Counted from the stretch's first letter, positions 7,940 through 13,277 are shown. The stretch is DNA of 13,277 nucleotides from Nannocystaceae bacterium (GCA_016763875.1 JAESSZ010000845.1:1-13277); one strand, 5' to 3'. Notes: generated by a model from the letters alone, not told the origin. Translations and numbers: made by a program.

Positions 7940-8662
7940 TCACAGCTCTCCGAGTGCGGCCGACACTGCGCGGCTTGCCGCTGTTGTGATCTCCGCGGCC
8001 ATCGTTGGCGCGGACGTGAGCAGGACGATGGCCCCCATGAGTCCCGTGACGGTCAGCATCACCGAGAACACATTGAGGGCGGGAGCGGCCCGATTCGCGA
8101 GTCCCATCGCGATATTGGCCACCGTGACCGCGACCAGAATCGGTGTCGCAATCCGGATTCCCACGGCCATCACTTCGGCGGCTCGTGCCAGCAAGGAGTG
8201 ATAGGCTTCGACCAGAGTCCACACCTCGACCGTGGGTAGCGCCGCGAGCCGTGCTGGCGCTGCGATCCCACCGGCCGACACAAAAGCCATGCTGGCCAGG
8301 GCAAAAACCAGACGCCGAGTCGGCAACGCGGTGTCGCCGAGCGCGGGGTCGAAGGTGCTGGCGAAGCCGAGCCCCATTTGCAGACCTATCATGTCGCCGC
8401 CGGCCTCCACACCCGCGATGACGACGCGCGCCGAAAACCCCGCGATGAGACCGAGTAGGATTTCCATGGGCAAAACCGTCAGCAGGCCAGTCATGGAGAG
8501 CGGCGCGTGCACCCCGGTGAACGCCATCGCGATGAGAGCCGCCGCACCGATTCGCACTTTCGGCGGGATCTGTCGTTCGCCCGTGAGCGGCGCGGCTTGC
8601 AGGAACGCCGCGATTCGGGCGAGCAATGCAAGAAAGACCGGTAGCGACGCCTCCCACTCCAA
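7940..8662 (-). CDS. fliR: FliR, export gate core membrane protein
   Basis: FliR is the single-copy subunit of the FliP5-FliQ4-FliR1 export pore in the inner membrane. The protein has 240 residues (usual 250-260) and several hydrophobic segments. The most family-like part is residues 86-106 (EAGGDMIGLQMGLGFASTFDP), matching the FliR pattern 'A-G-x-x-I-x-x-Q-M-G-L-x-F-A-x-x-x-D-P'. The segment after it (residues 117-145), where FliR proteins often carry an F-x-x-N-G-H motif, is divergent here (AFVSAGGIAAPARLAALPTV). The start is a TTG at 8662, three bases after the fliQ stop; it is chosen because the hydrophobic N-terminus begins right there and no better start lies nearby. No close ribosome site is visible, so coupling to fliQ is likely. 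Position between fliQ and flhB makes the call firm. Confidence 0.93.
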   Translation of the reverse strand: MEWEASLPVFLALLARIAAFLQAAPLTGERQIPPKVRIGAAALIAMAFTGVHAPLSMTGLLTVLPMEILLGLIAGFSARVVIAGVEAGGDMIGLQMGLGFASTFDPALGDTALPTRRLVFALASMAFVSAGGIAAPARLAALPTVEVWTLVEAYHSLLARAAEVMAVGIRIATPILVAVTVANIAMGLANRAAPALNVFSVMLTVTGLMGAIVLLTSAPTMAAEITTAASRAVSAALGEL

Positions 8663-8665
8663 TGC

Positions 8666-8950
8666 TCAGCCCGCCCCTTGGACAGCGCCAAGCTCCGCCA
8701 TCGAACGGATGACCAGCGTACCGTAGTCAACGAGTTTGGCGAGCATCCAATGCCCCGACAACGCGAGCGTTCCAACGACCACGGTGATCTTGGGAACGAA
8801 GGAGATGACATTCTCCTGGAGCTGCGTCGCCGCTTGCAGCAGCGCTGTCGTAAGCCCAACTGCGAGTGACGCCAGCAAGATTGGTGCTGCGACAGTCGAG
8901 GCCGTCAACAGCGCCCCGTACAGCAAGTCGAGAACGACCGGATCGTTCAT
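8666..8950 (-). CDS. fliQ: FliQ, export gate core membrane protein
   Basis: FliQ (94 residues, usual 89-90) forms two-helix hairpins around FliP and FliR in the export pore. Two hydrophobic helices are clear: about residues 8-38 (LYGALLTASTVAAPILLASLAVGLTTALLQ) and about 50-75 (SFVPKITVVVGTLALSGHWMLAKLV). Between them lies the diagnostic polar loop QAATQLQENVISFVPK, nearly identical to the family consensus 'QAxTQIxExTLxFVPK'. The ATG overlaps the fliP stop as ATGA. A G-rich run (GGGGTGGGG) immediately before the start is part of the fliP coding end and may act as its ribosome site. Confidence 0.95.
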   Translation of the reverse strand: MNDPVVLDLLYGALLTASTVAAPILLASLAVGLTTALLQAATQLQENVISFVPKITVVVGTLALSGHWMLAKLVDYGTLVIRSMAELGAVQGAG

Positions 8951-9699
8951 ATCCCCACCCCACCCAGCAGCGATGTCACCAAGATGTGCCAGCCATCGGC
9001 CATCACGAACACCAGCAGTTTCAGGGGCAAGGAGACCAGCGTCGGCGGCAACATCACCATGCCAAGGCTGGACAGCACCGTTGCCACGACCAGGTCGATA
9101 ACCAGGAACGGAAGCAGGACCAACAAGCCCATCTGAAAGGACGTGCGCAGCTCCGACAGCACGTAGGCCGGAACCGCGATGCGCAACGGGACATCGGCGG
9201 AGGTCTCGGGTCGCTCCGCTCGCGCGTACTCGTAGAACAGCGCGAGGTCTTCGGGACGCGTACGCGGCAGTAAGAACTTTTTGGCGGCGGGAGCGGCGAG
9301 GTCAATCGCCTCGGTCTCGCTCACCTCACCCGCAAAGTACGGCTCGCCTGCGTCCGCGTAGATCTCGTTGGCGACCGGCGCCATGACAAACGCGGTCATG
9401 AACAGCGCCAGGCCAACGAGCACCTGATTGGGTGGTGCGCCCTGCGTGCCCAGGCCGCTCTTGAGAAAGGAAAAGACGATGATGAAACGGGTGAAGCAAG
9501 TCCCGGTGAGAATGATCGCGGGAGCGAGCGAGGCAAGCGCGAAAACGACGACCAGGTGGATCGTGCTCGACGGTCCTTCGCCCGTTTGCACGACTTCGGG
9601 TACCCCCGTGGGCGCGGCCCACACAACATCCGGCAGCAACCCGACGACCAACGCGACAGCAACGAAGGCTGCCGCAGAGACGATGCGCCCGCGAGCCAT
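8947..9699 (-). CDS. fliP: FliP, export gate core membrane protein
   Basis: FliP forms the pentameric core of the flagellar export pore. With the ATG at 9699 it has 250 residues (usual 245-250) and starts with a cleavable signal peptide (residues 1-28, ending VVWAA), as in most FliP proteins. An in-frame start at 9804 would add 35 Arg-rich residues inside fliO and destroy that signal, so it was rejected. The best family segments are FTRFIIVFSFLKSGLGTQGAPPNQVLVGLALFMTAFVMAP (residues 69-108), PAYVLSELRTSFQMG (177-191), LLPFLVIDLVVATVLSSLGMVMLPP (195-219) and LLVFVMADGWHILV. The methionine gasket, often MMM, is MVM (214-216). A GGGAGA ribosome site lies eleven bases upstream of the ATG, and the start is four bases after the fliO stop. 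Confidence 0.96.
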   Translation of the reverse strand: MARGRIVSAAAFVAVALVVGLLPDVVWAAPTGVPEVVQTGEGPSSTIHLVVVFALASLAPAIILTGTCFTRFIIVFSFLKSGLGTQGAPPNQVLVGLALFMTAFVMAPVANEIYADAGEPYFAGEVSETEAIDLAAPAAKKFLLPRTRPEDLALFYEYARAERPETSADVPLRIAVPAYVLSELRTSFQMGLLVLLPFLVIDLVVATVLSSLGMVMLPPTLVSLPLKLLVFVMADGWHILVTSLLGGVGI

Positions 9700-9703
9700 C
9701 GCG

Positions 9704-10984
9704 CTACGCGTCTCCCGCACGAAGTTGGGCGGCCAGCGCCTCGACCCAGCGATCCTCGTCAGCACCCGAAGGCTGACCATCACGTCCCGCGCGACTGCGG
9801 CCACGGCGACGCAACTCCAACAGGCCAGTCACCGCCGAGCTCTCGGCGTCGGCGGACTCGCCATCGTCGTTGGCGGCCGTCTCACCTCGCAAGTCGTTGA
9901 TCCACGCGGGCTCCGCCGCGATAGCCATGTCACCCCGCGGGGCGTCGAACTCCAGCGCCGAGAGCGGCGAAGATGCGCCGCGGTCGATCCGTGGCTTTGC
10001 GACGCCGGACGCTGCAACGGGCGCGACTTCCAACTCTGCTCCGTCCGTCCACTTGTCCACGAGGGACGTCCCGGCCTCGCTCACGGCCAGCAACATGCGG
10101 CGATTGCCCAGCCCGAGAAGGATCAGCCGCGATTTGCCCCCCAGTGCCTGATTGCCTAAGACCTCGAACGTTGTGTCTCCCGTCCCAGGGGTCTTGCGGC
10201 GCTTGACCCACAGCAGGACCCCGCCGCACGCCACCAACATCAAGAGCGAGGTCATCACTCCCATCAGCGCCGCGTCCGAGGACTGCGTCGAAGCGGTGGC
10301 GACCCCCTCGGTGAGAGCGTCGTCGTCCGCTGGCTCGGCCATCACGGGAAGCGGCGGCATGTCCTGTGCAGCGACCTCCCCAGTAACCTCCGCAGTAACC
10401 TCCGGGGTGGGCGCTTGCGGCACCAAGTTCGCTGCCGCCGCCATGTCCTGCACCGCGACAACCCCTGCAGCGGCGATCTCGGCCGGCGAAGCGACGTCCT
10501 GGGCCGGCAAAGCCTGGACTGGGGCGGCCTCGGGCACCGGTGCCGCGGGTGCGGGCGGCATCAAGGTTTCCTTGCGAGGAATCAGGATCCGAAACCCGCC
10601 GTCCACAGCCTCGATCTCGGTGGCCTCGGTCAGTTTCTTTGCAATCCGGTCGCCGTGGCGCAGCAGCACCATCACCCGCGGGCTCTCTCCACCGATCAGC
10701 GCCACGCGTTTGACCGTGCTGTCGGTGAACGACTTGGCGAAAATCTTGCGAGGGCCAACGTCGGTCGGAACATGCATCTTCCCCCAACGCCATCGGATGT
10801 TCTCGACATCGGCGTTTGCACCTCGCACGACGATAGCGACATGGTCTCCCGTGTCGTAGAGACGCACGGGGGGGGGCTCGGCGGCCACGTCGGCTTCGTT
10901 TTCGTCGGCGCTTGCGACCGTGGGAACGAACAGACCACCGAGGAAGACGGAGGTGACTGCGGCAAGGATAATGCGCGACTTCAT
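9704..10984 (-). CDS. fliO: FliO, export-gate assembly protein with large extra periplasmic domain
   Basis: FliO is a membrane protein that helps FliP assemble into the export gate. Usual FliO proteins have roughly 100-150 residues; this one has 426. In order it shows a signal peptide (1-26, ending VASA); a predicted periplasmic domain (about 41-137) of alternating strands, including SPRVMVLLRHGDRI and EIEAVDGGFRILIPR, that resembles AMIN-type domains (similarity judged by eye); an Ala/Pro/Glu-rich linker (142-238) with recurring A/V-Q-D-M/V units; a transmembrane helix (239-260, ALMGVMTSLLMLVACGGVLLWV) followed by KRRK; and the FliO cytosolic domain (268-316, FEVLGNQALGGKSRLILLGLGNRRMLLAVSE). 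A further charged tail follows to 426. The FliO call rests on the TM-plus-domain core and on the fliN/fliP neighbours. The ATG overlaps the fliN stop (ATGA), with AGGAGA six bases upstream. Codons 37-39 are a run of nine C. Confidence 0.87.
   Translation of the reverse strand: MKSRIILAAVTSVFLGGLFVPTVASADENEADVAAEPPPVRLYDTGDHVAIVVRGANADVENIRWRWGKMHVPTDVGPRKIFAKSFTDSTVKRVALIGGESPRVMVLLRHGDRIAKKLTEATEIEAVDGGFRILIPRKETLMPPAPAAPVPEAAPVQALPAQDVASPAEIAAAGVVAVQDMAAAANLVPQAPTPEVTAEVTGEVAAQDMPPLPVMAEPADDDALTEGVATASTQSSDAALMGVMTSLLMLVACGGVLLWVKRRKTPGTGDTTFEVLGNQALGGKSRLILLGLGNRRMLLAVSEAGTSLVDKWTDGAELEVAPVAASGVAKPRIDRGASSPLSALEFDAPRGDMAIAAEPAWINDLRGETAANDDGESADAESSAVTGLLELRRRGRSRAGRDGQPSGADEDRWVEALAAQLRAGDA
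9711..9716 (-). promoter_or_regulatory. Ribosome binding site deciding the fliP start
   Basis: GGGAGA on the minus strand, eleven bases before the ATG at 9699 and inside the 3' end of fliO. It supports the short FliP start that begins with a signal peptide. Confidence 0.55.
10868..10876 (-). repeat. Poly-C tract (nine C on coding strand) in fliO
   Basis: Nine consecutive G on the plus strand, read as nine C in fliO, encode Pro37-Pro39 just after the signal peptide. It is the longest homopolymer I noticed in the window. Loss or gain of one base would shift the fliO frame near its start. Whether the length varies in the population cannot be seen from one sequence. Confidence 0.9.
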
Positions 10985-11358
10985 TTCGAATCTCCTGAGA
11001 TGATCTCGACGATGCGAACGCCGTAACGCTCGCCGATGGCAATGGCTTCAGCGCGCGCGACCAAACGGTCGTTGACGCGAATGTCGAGGCTCTCGCCGGT
11101 GAGTTTCGACAACGGAATAATGGAACCGGGTGCCAGGCTCTTGCCTACCTCGCGAAGGGGCATCCGCACGCGGCCCAGTTCAACGGTCACCAGCAGCGGC
11201 ACATCGCCCAAGAGATTCTCGAAGGAGCCGTCGTTGGCCGCCTGCGGAGGATCGTTGGCTGCCGTCCCCTCGGCGGGACTCGCATTGTCGGTCACAGATG
11301 CGGACGATTCCTTGGCTGCACCGTCGCCGGACGTTTCCTTGGCTGCACTCTCGCTCAT
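10981..11358 (-). CDS. fliN: FliN, C-ring switch protein
   Basis: FliN forms the lower part of the flagellar C-ring and, with FliH, brings export cargo to the gate. It has 125 residues. The C-terminal SpoA domain (about 48-122) is clear: LLGDVPLLVTVELGRVRMPLREV, LAPGSIIPLSKLTGESLDIRVND and RLVARAEAIAIGERYGVRIVEI follow the family pattern closely. The first 45 residues are a polar Ala/Ser/Thr/Asp-rich stretch with an internal duplication (AAKETSGDG then AAKESSASV). Disordered N-terminal extensions of this sort are usual in FliN. The ATG overlaps the fliM stop as ATGA and is preceded by GGGAGGAAA. It lies directly after fliM, as in most flagellar operons. Confidence 0.96.
   Translation of the reverse strand: MSESAAKETSGDGAAKESSASVTDNASPAEGTAANDPPQAANDGSFENLLGDVPLLVTVELGRVRMPLREVGKSLAPGSIIPLSKLTGESLDIRVNDRLVARAEAIAIGERYGVRIVEIISGDSK
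11302..11348 (-). repeat. Imperfect direct repeat in the fliN N-terminal region
   Basis: Two 20-base copies (11302-11321 and 11329-11348) differ at one base and are spaced 27 bases start to start. The period is nine codons, so the frame is kept, and the copies encode the duplicated AAKE(T/S)S units of the disordered FliN N-terminus. It looks like a recent small tandem duplication. Confidence 0.8.
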
Positions 11359-12338
11359 ATCGTTTCCTCCCTCGCACGAGTTAGCTCGCGCGGCTTTCCA
11401 ATTTCGACTGCGATGACTTCACCGTTGAGAACCGCGGACCCCGACGCATGCATGCGTCCACCGATTCGAACCGGCAGAGGGTCACCGATCAGTGAATCGA
11501 GATGTAGGACCGCACCGGGCTTGAGCTCGGCGAACTCAGATGCGGTCATCGTGGTGGTGCCCAAGTCAACCGACAGGTCGACCGGAACGTCCCCCAAGAC
11601 GGCGCGGATCAAACGAACGTCGGTACACGGCGGTGCGGTATTGCCTCGCGGCGTTGCCATGGCATCCGGCGCAGCGACGAATCGCACGATGCCCTCCGCC
11701 TCTCCGGTCACCTTCAGACGGACCACGATGAGCGGGTCGTCGTCGACCAGCGGTTGCCACGTCTCCGCGCTCTGGGGCGGCGTGAGAGCCTCGGGGTCCC
11801 CGCCCTGCTCCTGCTGCATCGCGCGGAGCAGACCAATAACAATCTGCTGACCGATCTTGCCGAACACCCGCAAGGTGGCGGACGTGGGGGCCTTGTCGCC
11901 TTCGACCCCGTAACTTCCGCCGAGAATTCGAGCCGCGAGTTCCGGGATCATCGGGCCGGACGCGGCGACCAGCACGGTGCCTCGTCCGAGGCTTGGCTTG
12001 ACCATCCCGAGCCAGTTGCGAGTCAGCTCCTCGATGATCTCCTGCGAGTCAATGTGCACGGCATCGTCGACCTCGACTTCGATCTTGGCCCCCGACGCGG
12101 GCGGAATGAGCCGCCCAAGGTGCGTCGCCCACCGCTCGGCGAGACGAAGTGCGGCGGGGCGCGCCTTCTCAGACGCCTGGTCATCGGCAATGAGCGCGAC
12201 CGGCGTGGGCTCCGGCGCCTTGGTGGGCGCACGGTCCCGATCCTTCGCCGTGCTCTGGATCGAGTCCTGGAGCGCGCCGCGTTCCTCGTCGGTGAGCAGT
12301 TCCGCCACGTCGCCAATACGTTGCAAGCGGCAGACCAC
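11355..12338 (-). CDS. fliM: FliM, flagellar switch protein (divergent)
   Basis: FliM is the C-ring protein that binds phosphorylated CheY and sets rotation direction. With GTG at 12338 it has 327 residues, the normal size. Its parts are a short N-terminal motif (residues 14-23, LLTDEERGAL) aligning with the CheY-binding LSQxEIDALL; a variable linker; a CheC-like middle domain (about 70-240, containing EVEVDDAVHIDSQEIIEEL, VLVAASGPMIPELAARILGG, LRVFGKIGQQIVIGLLRAM); and a C-terminal SpoA domain (about 244-320, VLGDVPVDLSVDLGTTTM..., LKPGAVLHLDSLIGDPLPVRIGG). The usual GGXG motif reads GGSYG. GTG 12338 is preferred because AGGGA lies six bases upstream; GTG 12308, giving MAELLTDEE..., resembles classical FliM starts but has no clear ribosome site. 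The frame is open to 12485, but that extension looks non-coding. It is the first gene of the leftward operon and overlaps fliN by ATGA. Confidence 0.88.
   Translation of the reverse strand: MVCRLQRIGDVAELLTDEERGALQDSIQSTAKDRDRAPTKAPEPTPVALIADDQASEKARPAALRLAERWATHLGRLIPPASGAKIEVEVDDAVHIDSQEIIEELTRNWLGMVKPSLGRGTVLVAASGPMIPELAARILGGSYGVEGDKAPTSATLRVFGKIGQQIVIGLLRAMQQEQGGDPEALTPPQSAETWQPLVDDDPLIVVRLKVTGEAEGIVRFVAAPDAMATPRGNTAPPCTDVRLIRAVLGDVPVDLSVDLGTTTMTASEFAELKPGAVLHLDSLIGDPLPVRIGGRMHASGSAVLNGEVIAVEIGKPRELTRAREETI
11443..11458. repeat. 16-base perfect palindrome inside fliM
   Basis: GACGCATGCATGCGTC is a perfect palindrome with no spacer, lying in the SpoA-domain coding region of fliM (codons for R-M-H-A-S). 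It could be a protein-binding site, but codon constraints and chance are equally good explanations. Confidence 0.6.
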
Positions 12339-12344
12339 AAGAAG

Positions 12345-12349
12345 TCCCT
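12345..12349 (-). promoter_or_regulatory. Ribosome binding site deciding the fliM start
   Basis: AGGGA on the minus strand lies six bases before GTG 12338, the best-placed ribosome site near the start of fliM. It supports 12338 over the GTG at 12308 and over the far upstream GTG at 12485, neither of which has a clear site. Confidence 0.5.
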
Positions 12350-12383
12350 GCGTTCTCGCGGCCCCTGGCGCGCAATCCCCCCA

Positions 12384-12407
12384 GGTGTCGGGAGAACTGA
12401 CGACACC
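12384..12407. repeat. Inverted repeat in fliM-motA intergenic region
   Basis: GGTGTCG and CGACACC form perfect 7-base arms separated by ten bases (12391-12400). The centre-to-centre spacing of 17 bases is between one and two helical turns, so it could be an operator bound by a dimer or a weak hairpin in the leader of either transcript. No T-run follows, so it is not an intrinsic terminator. Confidence 0.6.
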
Positions 12408-12500
12408 CGTCAAGCGGCGCAACGCTGCTCCCTCGTGGCCCGACGAAGGCCGGACGCGCGGCTGGCCGAGCACCGCAAGCACCACTACGAGTCACCACAA

Positions 12501-13277
12501 GTGGACATCGCGACCATCGTCGGCGTGCTGTTGGCAGCGCTCGCGCTGCTGGGCACCAACTCCCTGGACGGGGGCCATCTGACGGCCCTGCTACAGCCCA
12601 CCGCCGCGTTGGTGGTGCTGGGCGGAACCGCAGGGGCGGTCGCGATCCCGTTCCCGGGTACAACAATTGCCCACACCTTCCGGGAACTGCTGGGCCTGGT
12701 GCGACGGCAACCGGCCGCCGCAGTGCGCGAAGAGACTATCCAACTGTTCGTCGCGATGGCTGGGCATGCCCAAAAAAGGGGGGTCCGCATCCTCGCTGGC
12801 GTGGCCGAAACCCTGGGCGACGAAGACGAACGCGATCACATGAGGCGCGCTCTGATGCTCGTCGCCCGACAAACTCCGGCCGACGCGGTGCGGGACGCAT
12901 TGGAACTCGAACTCGACCGGGCCGAACGAGACGGAGAAAGAGCCGTGCGAGTGCTTTCGTCGGCGGGCGGCTACGCACCCACGATGGGCATCCTCGGGGC
13001 AGTACTCGGGCTTATCCACGTCATGAACAACATCAGTGATCCGTCCCGCCTTGGCACAGGGATCGCGGTCGCGTTCGTCGCAACGGTCTACGGACTGGCG
13101 ACCGCCAACCTCCTGCTCCTACCTCTGGCCGGACGCATGCGGGAACGTTTTGAACACCGTGTCGACGACATGGAGTTGGTGCTCGAGGGTGCCTGTGCCC
13201 TGTGCGAGGGCGCCGATCCGAGTGTCGTCGAGTACAAACTCAGCGCCTTTGGACGCAGGCCACGCGCCCGCGCGACA
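12501..13277 (+). CDS. motA: MotA, flagellar stator proton-channel subunit (partial, end beyond right edge)
   Basis: MotA forms the pentameric ring of the stator and, with MotB, turns ion flow into torque on the C-ring. The frame starts at GTG 12501 with MDIATIVGVLLAALALLG, matching the classical MotA start, and runs for 259 codons to the window edge with no stop; family length is about 250-290, so little is missing. Four hydrophobic segments are visible at about residues 3-18, 34-50, 155-178 and 186-210. The third and fourth hold the MotA/TolQ pattern: GGYAPTMGILGAVLGLIHVM with the channel proline P160, and AVAFVATVYGLATANLLLLPLAGRM with P208. The cytoplasmic loop lacks the usual Arg and Glu (Q91 and A99 at those positions). 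No clear ribosome site precedes the GTG, and the frame is open upstream, but the upstream translation is Arg-rich and unlike MotA. motB is expected next. Confidence 0.93.
   Translation, partial: MDIATIVGVLLAALALLGTNSLDGGHLTALLQPTAALVVLGGTAGAVAIPFPGTTIAHTFRELLGLVRRQPAAAVREETIQLFVAMAGHAQKRGVRILAGVAETLGDEDERDHMRRALMLVARQTPADAVRDALELELDRAERDGERAVRVLSSAGGYAPTMGILGAVLGLIHVMNNISDPSRLGTGIAVAFVATVYGLATANLLLLPLAGRMRERFEHRVDDMELVLEGACALCEGADPSVVEYKLSAFGRRPRARAT
12772..12783 (+). repeat. A6-G6 homopolymer junction in motA
   Basis: Six A followed directly by six G encode Lys92-Arg93-Gly94 in the cytoplasmic loop of MotA. It is a potentially slippery point, but it does not match a canonical minus-one frameshift heptamer in the reading frame. 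Confidence 0.7.

Larger units (their letters stand above)
12339..12500. promoter_or_regulatory. Divergent fliM-motA intergenic promoter region
   Basis: This is the only substantial gap between genes, lying between the leftward fliM start and the rightward motA start. Since all genes to the left are packed with overlaps or gaps of at most 26 bases, the main promoter of the fourteen-gene leftward run and the promoter of motA most likely both lie here. I could not find a convincing sigma-54 (GG-N10-GC) or sigma-28 (TAAAG, GCCGATAA) box by eye. A perfect inverted repeat is at 12384-12407. If fliM starts at 12308, this region extends 30 bases further left. Confidence 0.6.

Noticed and set aside
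7935..8657. Minus-strand open frame of 240 codons overlapping fliR in another frame
   Set aside because: The product is Arg/Gly/Ser-rich with no membrane segments, while the overlapping frame has the FliR signature and proper coupling to fliQ and flhB.
9700..9804. Upstream start for fliP at 9804
   Set aside because: It adds 35 basic residues ahead of a clear signal peptide and lies entirely within the fliO tail. The ATG at 9699 has a ribosome site.
9930..11042. Minus-strand open frame of 370 codons overlapping fliO in another frame
   Set aside because: The translation is extremely Arg/Gly-rich and low in hydrophobic residues. The fliO frame has a signal peptide, TM helix and FliO domain.
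12461..12480. Possible sigma-54 -24/-12 element upstream of motA (GG and GC dinucleotides)
   Set aside because: The GG to GC spacing is nine rather than ten bases, the surrounding bases do not match, and it lies too close to the start codon to be convincing.
12339..12485. Extended FliM start at 12485
   Set aside because: The extra sequence has no FliM similarity and no ribosome site, and it would consume nearly the whole divergent promoter region.
12771..12783. Programmed minus-one frameshift in motA
   Set aside because: The A6-G6 run does not form an X-XXY-YYZ heptamer in frame, and the reading frame before and after encodes one continuous MotA.
1..13277. CRISPR arrays, tRNA or rRNA genes, insertion sequences
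   Set aside because: No regularly spaced repeats, transposase-like proteins or RNA gene signatures were seen; coding density is nearly complete.

Overview
The window is a compact flagellar (type III export, switch and rod) gene cluster from a high-GC, diderm Gram-negative bacterium. The diderm call rests on FlgA, the P-ring chaperone. The gene order fliM-fliN-fliO-fliP-fliQ-fliR-flhB-flhA-flhF-flhG-fliA-flgF-flgG-flgA, together with the FlhF/FlhG pair used for polar flagella, is the arrangement common in the old 'deltaproteobacteria' (Bdellovibrionota, Myxococcota and relatives). That taxonomic placement is inference from gene order and base composition only.

Layout: from the right-hand side, thirteen complete genes plus the partial flgA read leftwards on the minus strand, from about 12338 down to the left edge. 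Switch genes (fliM, fliN) come first, then the export gate (fliO, fliP, fliQ, fliR, flhB, flhA), the number and placement regulators (flhF, flhG), sigma-28 (fliA), and the rod and P-ring genes (flgF, flgG, flgA). Neighbouring genes overlap by 4 or 8 bases or are separated by at most 26 bases, so this looks like one polycistronic unit with strong translational coupling. flgA runs off the left edge. The stator gene motA is divergent on the plus strand from 12501 and runs off the right edge. The only real non-coding stretch is the roughly 160-190 bp between fliM and motA, which must hold the promoters for both directions. No stretch of more than 300 bp lacks a gene.

How the genes work together: FlhA, FlhB and FliPQR, assembled with FliO, form the export gate. 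FliM and FliN form the C-ring that sets rotation direction and docks cargo. FlhF and FlhG set where and how many flagella are built. FliA transcribes late genes. FlgF and FlgG are exported to form the rod, and FlgA helps build the P-ring around it. MotA is the stator that drives the C-ring.

No unknown system is evident; this is essentially a conserved flagellar locus. The points worth a second look are an unusually large FliO with an added periplasmic domain, a nine-base poly-C tract near the start of fliO, a MotA lacking the usual cytoplasmic Arg and Glu, a divergent FliM N-terminus and GGXG motif, and an inverted repeat in the divergent promoter region.
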